This document shows, in pieces, positions 1-6,145 of a DNA stretch of 7,584 bases; position 1 is the first letter of the stretch, and each line of letters opens with the position of its first letter. A program made the translations under genes and the position numbers. The stretch is taken from NCBI GenBank assembly GCA_002327765.1, contig DCUH01000104.1:4722-12305 (forward strand), read 5' to 3'. The notes beneath the pieces are model-generated. The model saw nothing but the letters and a program-made list of their open reading frames with translations, had not been told where the DNA came from and did no database searches. This DNA is from a bacterium UBA2219. Its GTDB lineage: Bacteria; Desulfobacterota; Deferrimicrobia; Deferrimicrobiales; Deferrimicrobiaceae.

Positions 1-177
1 CCGGAGCAGCTCTGGGAGACGACGATGAACCCGGAGACGCGGGATCTTTTGCGCGTGGAGCTGGGCGACGAAACGGACGCCGACGAGATCTTCTCGCGCC
101 TGATGGGCGACCAGGTGGAGCCGCGCCGCGAGTTCATCGAGCAGAACGCGCTGAACGTGTCGGCGCTGGATATCTGA
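1..177 (+). CDS. gyrB: DNA gyrase subunit B, C-terminal end (partial)
   Basis: This is the 3' end of a gene that begins before the window. Frame 1 gives 58 residues and a TGA stop at 175-177. The residues match the extreme C-terminus of GyrB: a QLWETTMNPETR stretch, a DADEIFSRLMGD stretch, then VEPRREFIEQNALNV ending in LDI. In GyrB this is the end of the TOPRIM/C-terminal region of the ATPase subunit, which with GyrA introduces negative supercoils into DNA. ParE shares parts of this tail, but the EPRREFIE..A motif and the final LDI are typical of GyrB. No gyrA follows; the next gene is aspS after a 257-base gap. The identity is secure, but nothing can be said about the missing N-terminal part. 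Confidence 0.93.
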   Translation, partial: PEQLWETTMNPETRDLLRVELGDETDADEIFSRLMGDQVEPRREFIEQNALNVSALDI

Positions 178-197
178 CGTGTCGGCGGTGTCGGGTT

Positions 198-250
198 GCA
201 GATAAGCTGACAAATCGTGCAGAAAAGCTGACAATTAATCGCAGAAAATT
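198..250 (+). repeat. Tandem ~21-22 bp repeat just after gyrB (two full copies and a fragment)
   Basis: Copy 1 (198-218) and copy 2 (219-240) share GCAGA(T/A)AAGCTGACAA, 15 of 16 bases identical. A third copy begins at 241 with GCAGAAAA and then diverges. The repeat spacing is 21 and 22 bp, about two helical turns, and the block is AT-richer than its surroundings. It begins only 20 bases after the gyrB stop. Multiple short repeats containing CTGACA-like cores are known at the ends of IS21-family insertion sequences, so this could be a leftover IS end. It could equally be an array of binding sites for a regulator. No transposase gene is present in the window. Confidence 0.6.
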
Positions 251-295
251 CATCCTCCTGTTTTTGTGCCGCACGGGTATTCTTCGCCCATCCCG

Positions 296-324
296 TTGAA
301 CGCGAGGACATCCTCCGGCATTAG
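296..324 (+). promoter_or_regulatory. Weak sigma70-type promoter candidate for the aspS-gatC operon
   Basis: TTGAAC at 296-301 (four of six matches to TTGACA) is followed after 17 bases by CATTAG at 319-324 (three of six matches to TATAAT). It lies about 110 bases upstream of aspS in the only non-coding gap before the operon. A second AT-rich patch at 336-350, with the palindrome GATATC and then TGATACCAT, could instead hold the -10. A promoter is expected in this gap, but its exact position is uncertain. Confidence 0.25.
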
Positions 325-434
325 GAAAACTCGAAGATATCTGATACCATCGGGGCCGATAAAACCGCGCCGGGCGTGGAGAAATCGCGGCGGTTGCGGG
401 CCGTCGAAGGACTCAAAGGGAGATGGGGGGAGCG

Positions 435-2549
435 ATGGATTTCTCGGAACGCGTCTGGTGCGGTTCCCTGCGTTCGGGGGACGCGGGCAGGGAGGTGCTG
501 CTGGCCGGGTGGGTCGACGCGCTTCGGGACCACGGCGAGGTCCTCTTCGTCCATCTGCGCGACCGCAGCGGAATCGTCCAGGTCGTCTTCAGCCCCCAGC
601 GATGCTCGGCGGAGCTGAGCAGGGCGGCCGAGTCGCTGAAAAGCGAGTACTGCGTGTCGGTCCGCGGCCGCGTGGAAAATCGCCTCGCCGGCACGGAGAA
701 CCCGAACCTCGAAACGGGCGCCGTCGAAGTGTTCGCCTCGGAGATGGAGATCTTGAGCGCTTCGGACCCGCTCCCGTTCATGGTCTCCGAGAAGGCCATG
801 GCGGCCGGGGAGCGGGAAGCGGAAAGCGTCGCGGAGGATCTCCGCCTCAAGCACCGCTATCTCGATCTGCGCCGCCCGTCCATGCAGAGCAACCTCTTCA
901 GGCGGCACCGCATTTTCAAATGCGTTCGCGATTACCTGGACGAGCAGGGGTTCGTCGAGGTCGAGACGCCGGTGCTCACCAAAAGCACGCCCGAGGGGGC
1001 GCGCGACTACCTGGTGCCCAGCCGCGTCCACCCGGGCTCGTTCTACGCCCTTCCCCAATCCCCCCAGCTCTTCAAGCAGCTCCTGATGGTCGGCGGCTTC
1101 GAGCGGTATTTCCAGATGGCCCGCTGCTTCCGGGACGAGGACCTGCGACCCAACCGCCAGCCGGAATTCACCCAGCTCGATATCGAGGCGTCCTTCATCG
1201 ACGAGGAGTTCATCTACCGCCTCGTGGAAGAGCTGGCGTGCCGGATGTTCGCCGCGGGCGGTGTCGATCTGCCCAGGCCCTTCCCCCGCATGACCTACCG
1301 GGAGGCGATGGAGACGATGGGCTCCGACCGCCCCGACATCCGGTTCGGGCTGCGGTTCGTCGAGGCGACCGACCTGTTCCGGGAGACGCGGTACGGCATC
1401 TTCCGGCAGATCCTCGAACGCGGCGGGTCGATCAAGGGGATCAACATCCAGGGCCACTCGAACAGCCTCAGCAAGAACGTCCTGCAGAACGAGTATGCCA
1501 AAGAGATCGTCCCCGCCATGGGCGCGAAGGGGATGACCTGGATGCGGGTGCAGGACGGGAAGCTGGAGTCCAATATCGTCCAGTACTTCAGCGACGCGGA
1601 GCGGAAAAGCGTCCTCGAGCGCTTCGGTGCGAAGGACGGCGACGTGCTGATCATGATCGCCGACGCCTCGCCGCGGGTCGTCATTTCCGTCCTGGGGCAG
1701 CTTCGGCTCCACCTGGCGGGGCGCCTCGGCATGATCCCGCAGGGGGTCTTCGCCCCCCTCTGGGTGACCGAGTTCCCGCTCTTCGAGCCGACGGACGAGG
1801 GCGGTGTGACCTCCAGCCACCATCCCTTCACGTCGCCGGACCGGGCGGATTTCGATCCCGACGACCGGGAAGGGCTCCTCGAGCTCAAGTCCAGGGCCTA
1901 CGATCTCGTGGTCAACGGGGAGGAGCTGGGGGGCGGAAGCATCCGCATCCACGACCGCTCCCTGCAATCCAGGATCTTCCGGGCCCTGGGGCTGACGAGC
2001 GGGGCGGCGGACGAGAAATTCGGCTTCTTCCTGCGCGCCCTCGATTACGGGACCCCTCCGCACGGCGGGCTGGCGCTTGGCATGGACCGCGTCGTGTCCA
2101 TGATCCTGGGCGTGTCCTCCATCCGGGAGGTCATCGCGTTCCCGAAGAACCGCAGCGCCCAGTGCCCGCTCACGCAGGCGCCGTCCGACGTGGCCCGCGA
2201 GCAGCTTGGGGAGCTCGGCCTTCTCGACCTCGGGGGCGGCAAGGAGCTCCCGGGAACGGCGAAGAAAGAGGATCTCCTCGAGCATCTCTCCTGGGTGTCG
2301 CGGATCGGGATGGACGAGAGCGAGCGGCCCGCGCTCGAGGAGGCCCTTGCGGAGGCCTCGCAGCTCGCCGCCGCGGTAGAGAAAGCGGAAACCGACGCCG
2401 AGCCGCTCTTTTCGGTCGCGCCGGTGAAAGGCCGCATCCGGGCGGGAGGGGAGCCCGTCGTGTCCCCGCTTTCCGAATCGGGGGCCCTGTTCGCCAATGC
2501 GCCGGCCATGAAGGGACGCTTCTTCAAAGTGGCCGGCATCCTGGAATGA
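435..2549 (+). CDS. aspS: Aspartyl-tRNA synthetase (non-discriminating type) fused to a C-terminal GatC domain
   Basis: This 704-residue protein joins two functions. Residues 1-597 form a complete bacterial AspRS: the anticodon-binding OB fold (about 15-105), class II motif 1 around 155-180, motif 2 around FERYFQMARCFRDED (222-236), a GAD insertion between motifs 2 and 3 (roughly 290-420), and motif 3 at GLALGMDRV (545-553). His33 in RDHG and Gly86 in LAGT match the His/Gly pair associated with non-discriminating AspRS, which charges both tRNA(Asp) and tRNA(Asn). Normal AspRS ends near residue 597. Here a glycine-rich linker leads into residues 608-704, a full-length GatC: EHLSWVSRIGMDESER matches the GatC N-terminal helix, and LFANAPAMKGRFFKVAGILE matches its conserved NAPE..GYFRVP..LE tail. 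The ATG at 435 is preferred, because the ATG at 423 touches its GGAG (419-422) with no spacer. ATG 423 cannot be excluded and would add four residues. gatA and gatB follow directly. Confidence 0.93.
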   Translation: MDFSERVWCGSLRSGDAGREVLLAGWVDALRDHGEVLFVHLRDRSGIVQVVFSPQRCSAELSRAAESLKSEYCVSVRGRVENRLAGTENPNLETGAVEVFASEMEILSASDPLPFMVSEKAMAAGEREAESVAEDLRLKHRYLDLRRPSMQSNLFRRHRIFKCVRDYLDEQGFVEVETPVLTKSTPEGARDYLVPSRVHPGSFYALPQSPQLFKQLLMVGGFERYFQMARCFRDEDLRPNRQPEFTQLDIEASFIDEEFIYRLVEELACRMFAAGGVDLPRPFPRMTYREAMETMGSDRPDIRFGLRFVEATDLFRETRYGIFRQILERGGSIKGINIQGHSNSLSKNVLQNEYAKEIVPAMGAKGMTWMRVQDGKLESNIVQYFSDAERKSVLERFGAKDGDVLIMIADASPRVVISVLGQLRLHLAGRLGMIPQGVFAPLWVTEFPLFEPTDEGGVTSSHHPFTSPDRADFDPDDREGLLELKSRAYDLVVNGEELGGGSIRIHDRSLQSRIFRALGLTSGAADEKFGFFLRALDYGTPPHGGLALGMDRVVSMILGVSSIREVIAFPKNRSAQCPLTQAPSDVAREQLGELGLLDLGGGKELPGTAKKEDLLEHLSWVSRIGMDESERPALEEALAEASQLAAAVEKAETDAEPLFSVAPVKGRIRAGGEPVVSPLSESGALFANAPAMKGRFFKVAGILE

Positions 2550-2550
2550 G

Positions 2551-2558
2551 AAGGGGAG
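2551..2558 (+). promoter_or_regulatory. Ribosome binding site that decides the gatA start
   Basis: AAGGGGAG lies 5 bases before the GTG at 2564. The alternative in-frame ATG at 2546 overlaps the aspS stop (ATGA) and has no Shine-Dalgarno match upstream. The GTG is therefore the preferred start, although a coupled start at the ATG remains possible. Confidence 0.55.
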
Positions 2559-2563
2559 CGATC

Positions 2564-3760
2564 GTGTCCGGGATTTTCGCCTATCGAGACGAGGGTTCGG
2601 AGAGTTCCGGGGAGGGTTTCCTGAAAGGGAAATCCGTTTCCGTGCAGGCCAACATGTCCGTGGCGGGGTGGCCGACGGAAGCGGGAAGCCTCGCGCTGAA
2701 GGGTTTCAAGGCCATCGAGGACGCGACCGTCGTGGAGAGGCTTAAAAAAAACGGGGCGTCGATCGCGGGTAGCACCCGCATGGGCGAGCTGGGGTTCGGA
2801 TTGCGCGGCGACGAGGCCGCGCGCTCCGTTGCCGAAGGCTTCGCGGCGGCCGCCCTGGTGACGGACCACCTGGGCGAGGCGCGCCTCGCGGCGGCCGGGG
2901 CGGGGCTGATCGGCTTCAAGCCGAGCTACGGGCTGGTCTCCCGGTACGGTTTTTTCGGCCTGATCCCTTCCATGGAGGCCATCGGCGTTGTGGCGCGATC
3001 GGCGGACGATATGGCTCTCGTCATGGCCGCGGTGAGCGGAACGGACGAAAAGGATTTTTCCATGCCCGCGGAAGAGGCGCCGGACTTCAAGGAATGCGCC
3101 GGGCAGCCGGGAATCAAGACCTTGGGCTGGGTCCGGGAAATCGCCGACCGCCTGGAGAACGGCGACCGGAACGCTTTCGAGCGCGCCCTGGAGCGCTTCG
3201 CGGACGGCGGGGTGACCGTCGTCGAGAAGAGCTTTGAAGGTTTCGACCTGTTCCGGACCGTGCACCAGGTCGTCGGCTCCGTGGAGGCCTCTTCGGCCGC
3301 CGGCAAATATGACGGCGTCCGGTTCGGGCATCGGTGTCCCGCGGGGAAGAACTGGAATGAGATGTATCTGAAAACCCGGGGCGAGATCTTCGGCCCGCTC
3401 GTCAAGCCGTTCCTTTTCCAGGGGGCATACTTCCAGTTCACGAAGTACGACGTTTTCGAAAAAGCGTGCCGCCTGCGGGGCCACCTCGTGCGGGAGATGG
3501 GGCGCCTCCTCGGGGAAGCGGACGCGCTGGCGATGCCCGCCTTCCGCGGCGGATTCGACCCCCGCGAGGCCGCATCGGTCCCCGCGCTCTACGACGCCTT
3601 TCATTTCACGCTCCCCGCCAGCGTTGCCGGGCTGCCCGCCGTCTGTTTTCCGGTGGGCGACGGCGGCCCGCCGGTCCAGATCGTCGGATCGAGGCTCCGC
3701 GACGCGGCGCTGCTCACCCTTGCCGGGGAATGGATGAAAACAACGGAGAAGGAGTCCTAA
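2564..3760 (+). CDS. gatA: GatA-family protein lacking the amidase catalytic residues (pseudo-amidase)
   Basis: GatA is the glutaminase subunit of GatCAB: it releases ammonia from glutamine for GatB. This 398-residue protein is clearly of GatA descent (IEDATVVERL at 51-60, GLIGFKPSYGLVSRYG near 114-129, VEASSAAGKYDGVRFG near 240-255, PASVAGLPAV at 351-360). However, it is short for the family (about 485 aa). Aligned by eye to Staphylococcus aureus GatA recalled from memory, Lys79 is Gln28, the PGGSSGGS loop carrying cis-Ser154 is deleted, and nucleophile Ser178 is Glu105. Glutamine-site Arg358 is Phe283 and Asp425 is Phe346. About 50 N-terminal residues are also missing. The frame is open with no stops and composition resembles its neighbours, so it is a maintained gene rather than debris. 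It sits 14 bases after aspS-gatC (or overlaps it by 4 if ATG 2546 is used) and 3 bases before gatB. It is probably structural or regulatory. Confidence 0.88.
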   Translation: MSGIFAYRDEGSESSGEGFLKGKSVSVQANMSVAGWPTEAGSLALKGFKAIEDATVVERLKKNGASIAGSTRMGELGFGLRGDEAARSVAEGFAAAALVTDHLGEARLAAAGAGLIGFKPSYGLVSRYGFFGLIPSMEAIGVVARSADDMALVMAAVSGTDEKDFSMPAEEAPDFKECAGQPGIKTLGWVREIADRLENGDRNAFERALERFADGGVTVVEKSFEGFDLFRTVHQVVGSVEASSAAGKYDGVRFGHRCPAGKNWNEMYLKTRGEIFGPLVKPFLFQGAYFQFTKYDVFEKACRLRGHLVREMGRLLGEADALAMPAFRGGFDPREAASVPALYDAFHFTLPASVAGLPAVCFPVGDGGPPVQIVGSRLRDAALLTLAGEWMKTTEKES

Positions 3761-3763
3761 AGC

Positions 3764-5191
3764 GTGCAGTACGAAGCGGTCGTCGGCCTCGAAATCCACG
3801 TGGAGCTCAACTGCCTGACGAAGATGTTCTGCGATTGCCCGAATCGCCCGGGCGACGAGCCCAATCGCAACACCTGTCCCGTCTGCCTGTGGCTCCCGGG
3901 GGCGCTGCCCCGGTTCAGCCGGGAGGCGCTCGAGAAGGCGTCGCTCCTGTGCCTGGGGCTGGGCGCAACCCTCCAGCCTCGAAGCGCCTTCGACCAGAAG
4001 GTCTATTACTACCCCGACCTGCCCAAGGGCTACCAGCTTTCGCAGGCCCACCGCCCGCTGGCCCGCGGGGGGTGGATCGACGTCGAGGACGAGAAGGGCG
4101 CGACGAAGCGGCTCCGGATCCACCACGTCCACATGGAGGAGGACGTGGCCAAGCTCGTCCACGAGCTCGAGGGGCGTACCCCCGTGGGGCTGGTCGATTT
4201 CAACCGGGCGGGAGCGCCCCTGGTGGAGATCGTGACGGAGCCCGACATCCGGTCGGCGCATGAGGCCATGGAATTCGTCCGGAATTTGAGGACCCGGATT
4301 CGCTGCGCGGGCAGCTCCGACTGCAGCATGGAAAGCGGCACGATGCGCGTCGATGCCAACATCTCCATTCGCGAGCGGGGCGCTTCCGCCCTGAACACCA
4401 AGGTGGAGGTCAAGAACATGAACTCCATCCGGCACCTGGGAGACGCGATCGCGCACGAGGCCGGGCGCCAGCAGGCCGCCGTGGAGGCGGGGGAAACCAT
4501 TGTCCTGCACACCCGGCTCTGGGACCCGGAGAAGGGCGCGACCGTGCCGATGCGCGGGAAATTCGAGGGGCCCTGCGTGCCCGACCCTTCCGTCCCCGAG
4601 ATCGTGGTCACCGCGGAATGGATCGACCGGATGCGCGGCCGGCTTCCCGAAATGCCGCCGCAGAAAGCGGCACGCTTCCAGCGGGACTACGATCTTCCCC
4701 GGGAGCTGGCCGACCCGCTCGCGGCGGACCGCGAGCTGTCCGACTATTTCGAGGCCGTCGCCCGGATGTCCGTCGCCCCGCGCACGGCCGCCCACTGGAT
4801 CCTTTCGCAGTACCTGCCGGCGGTGAAGGAAAGGCAGCTCCCGGTCGCCGGAAACCTCGTGACTCCGGAACGATTGGCCGGCGTGCTGCGGCTGCTCGAA
4901 AAAGACGAAATCAACGCCAATGCCGCCAGGGAGGTCCTGTCCCGGCTTTTCGAAAGCGACGCGTCGGTCGACGCCGTCGTCGAGCAGGGGGGATTCAAGC
5001 AGGTCTCCGATGCCGCCTCGCTGGAAGTCCTCGTCCAGCAGGTGCTCGATGCCGATCCGGCGACGGTCGCCGCGTACCGTTCCGGCCAGGGCAAGGCGCT
5101 GAGTTTTCTCATCGGCCAGGTCATCAAGGCCTCGTCGGGCAAGGCAAACCCCAAGCGCGTCCGGGAAATCCTGCTGGCGAAGCTGGCCTGA
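3764..5191 (+). CDS. gatB: Asp/Glu-tRNA amidotransferase subunit B
   Basis: GatB phosphorylates the side chain of misacylated Asp-tRNA(Asn) or Glu-tRNA(Gln) and transfers ammonia to it. The 475-residue length is normal. The start is GTG, with AAGGAG at 3749-3754, nine bases upstream. The active-site/Mg residues are kept: GLEIHVEL (8-15, with Glu10 and His12) and HMEED (123-127). So are VDFNRAGAPLVEIVTEPDIR (144-163) and DANISIRE (198-205). Cys23, Cys25, Cys38 and Cys41 form a CxC...CxxC zinc site seen in many GatB proteins. The helical and YqeY-like tail that binds tRNA runs from about 325 to 475 and ends with GKALSFLIGQVIKASSGKANP. One oddity: the conserved DYRYFPEPD strip of the cradle domain is shortened and rewritten as PCVPDPS at 270-276. 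It forms one transcription unit with aspS-gatC and gatA. Confidence 0.94.
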   Translation: MQYEAVVGLEIHVELNCLTKMFCDCPNRPGDEPNRNTCPVCLWLPGALPRFSREALEKASLLCLGLGATLQPRSAFDQKVYYYPDLPKGYQLSQAHRPLARGGWIDVEDEKGATKRLRIHHVHMEEDVAKLVHELEGRTPVGLVDFNRAGAPLVEIVTEPDIRSAHEAMEFVRNLRTRIRCAGSSDCSMESGTMRVDANISIRERGASALNTKVEVKNMNSIRHLGDAIAHEAGRQQAAVEAGETIVLHTRLWDPEKGATVPMRGKFEGPCVPDPSVPEIVVTAEWIDRMRGRLPEMPPQKAARFQRDYDLPRELADPLAADRELSDYFEAVARMSVAPRTAAHWILSQYLPAVKERQLPVAGNLVTPERLAGVLRLLEKDEINANAAREVLSRLFESDASVDAVVEQGGFKQVSDAASLEVLVQQVLDADPATVAAYRSGQGKALSFLIGQVIKASSGKANPKRVREILLAKLA

Positions 5192-5205
5192 ACCCGACGC
5201 TCGAC

Positions 5206-5231
5206 CCGGCGAACATCCGTTCGGCCGCCGG
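5206..5231 (+). other. GC-rich hairpin between gatB and the acetyltransferase gene
   Basis: CGAAC (5210-5214) and GTTCG (5219-5223) form a perfect five-pair stem around the loop ATCC. Outside it, CCGG at 5206-5209 can pair with CCGG at 5228-5231, leaving four unpaired bases (5224-5227). There is no run of T after it, so it is not a classical intrinsic terminator. It could cause pausing or protect the gatB mRNA end. Confidence 0.3.
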
Positions 5232-5257
5232 TGGAAGTTGACCGGCCCGGAGTCGTC

Positions 5258-6055
5258 ATGAATATCGATTTGCTGCTCGGACGGATCGGTGTTGGGCCGC
5301 TTCAGGGGTCCCCCCTGACGCGCCTCAAGGCGCTGCACCGCGCGATGACGAAAACCGTGCCCTTCGAGAACCTGGCGATCCTGGAAGGAAAGAGGATCAT
5401 CCTGGCGCCCGGAGACATTTTCTCAAAAGTGGTCGAGCGGGGGAGAGGCGGCTACTGCTATGAACTGAACACCCTTTTCGCCGAATTGCTCGAACGGCTG
5501 GGTTACCGGGTCGAGCGCCTGCTGGGGAGGGTCTGGGTCGGCGGCGCGTCGGCCCCCCCGCTGACCCACATGGCGCTGCGGGTGTTCTTGGAAAACCGGC
5601 CATACCTTTGCGATGTCGGTTTTGGGGGAAGCACGCTCAGGGAACCGCTGCCGTGGATTCCCGGGGAGGCAGCGATCCAGCCGCCGGACGCTTACCGGCT
5701 CGATGCGGCCGATGACGGGGAAACCTTGTTGTCGCAACGTTCGGGAGCGGAATGGAAGAGCCTGTACAGCCTGCTCCCCTGCCCGGTGCGCCCCCAGGAT
5801 TTCCTCCCCGCCAATCATTACTCGTCGACGCACCCGGATTCGTATTTCACCCGGGACCCGATCGCCGCGCTGACGACCGACGACGGCCGGATAACGTTGC
5901 GCGGCCGCGTCTTCCGCAGGGTTGACGCGGATGGGGAGACCGTGCGGGAACTGGCGACTTTCGACGAACTGATCCAGGTCCTGGCGGGGCGGTTCGGCCT
6001 GGCCCATCTCGATGCGACGGCTTTGGAAGGCCGGCTTTCCCGGCTGTTCGTTTAA
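5258..6055 (+). CDS. nat: Arylamine N-acetyltransferase
   Basis: This 265-residue protein belongs to the NAT family, which moves an acetyl (or other acyl) group from acyl-CoA to arylamines, arylhydrazines or related amines in the cytoplasm. The catalytic triad is visible: Cys67 in RGGYCYELN, His104 in LTHMALRV and Asp119 in YLCDVGFGG. The N-terminal PFENLAIL (35-42) is also typical. The length is close to the usual 260-280 residues. The start is the ATG at 5258 with GGAG at 5249-5252, five bases upstream. An upstream in-frame GTG at 5231 would add nine residues, has no good ribosome binding site and falls in the hairpin. The gene lies 66 bases after gatB, so it may be read through from that operon, but no functional link to tRNA metabolism is apparent. 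The natural acceptor cannot be told from sequence. Confidence 0.92.
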   Translation: MNIDLLLGRIGVGPLQGSPLTRLKALHRAMTKTVPFENLAILEGKRIILAPGDIFSKVVERGRGGYCYELNTLFAELLERLGYRVERLLGRVWVGGASAPPLTHMALRVFLENRPYLCDVGFGGSTLREPLPWIPGEAAIQPPDAYRLDAADDGETLLSQRSGAEWKSLYSLLPCPVRPQDFLPANHYSSTHPDSYFTRDPIAALTTDDGRITLRGRVFRRVDADGETVRELATFDELIQVLAGRFGLAHLDATALEGRLSRLFV

Positions 6056-6082
6056 GAGGAACATTCCGTCCCGGAGGGGAAG

Positions 6083-6145
6083 GTGTCGGGGCACGGCACT
6101 TCGAAGTCGATGATGAAACCCGGCAATTTGCGGGCGCTCCCATGA
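6083..6145 (+). CDS. Possible 20-residue leader peptide coupled to the hydrolase gene
   Basis: A GTG at 6083 follows a strong ribosome binding site (GGAGG at 6073-6077, five-base spacer) and opens a frame of 20 codons ending in TGA at 6143-6145. That stop overlaps the hydrolase ATG at 6142 by the classic ATGA arrangement. The hydrolase start itself has no recognisable Shine-Dalgarno sequence, so ribosomes finishing this frame could re-initiate on it. The peptide would be MSGHGTSKSMMKPGNLRALP, and no function is recognised. It has no run of one amino-acid codon that would suggest classical attenuation. It could be an accident of a displaced ribosome binding site. Confidence 0.35.
   Translation: MSGHGTSKSMMKPGNLRALP

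Noticed and set aside
178..434. T-box leader or attenuator upstream of aspS
   Set aside because: No T-box consensus (AGGGTGG.ACCGCG) and no terminator hairpin with a T run is visible. The run of five T at 261-265 is not preceded by a GC stem.
321..2285. A 654-codon open frame on the - strand
   Set aside because: It is opposite aspS, and its composition and lack of motifs mark it as a shadow frame.
266..2545. Open + frame upstream of and continuous with gatA, suggesting a 1164-aa protein
   Set aside because: The first 760 codons are the wrong frame of aspS (Arg/Pro/Gly-rich, no homology seen). The GatA-like sequence begins only after the aspS stop, and a ribosome binding site supports a start at 2564.
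2780..2880. Possible frameshift or sequencing error explaining the missing GGSSGG loop of GatA
   Set aside because: I read the other two + frames across this stretch and neither encodes a GGSSGG-like segment. The Lys to Gln and Ser to Glu changes lie in well-aligned, in-frame sequence, so the losses look real.
5238..5266. Promoter for nat made of TTGACC and AATATC
   Set aside because: The -10 would lie inside the start of the nat coding region, after its ATG, and only three of six bases match.
2045..5338. A 1097-codon open frame on the - strand
   Set aside because: It lies opposite the confidently identified aspS-gatC, gatA and gatB genes, has a Pro/Arg/Gly/Asp-rich translation with no recognisable domain, and is a typical GC-rich shadow.
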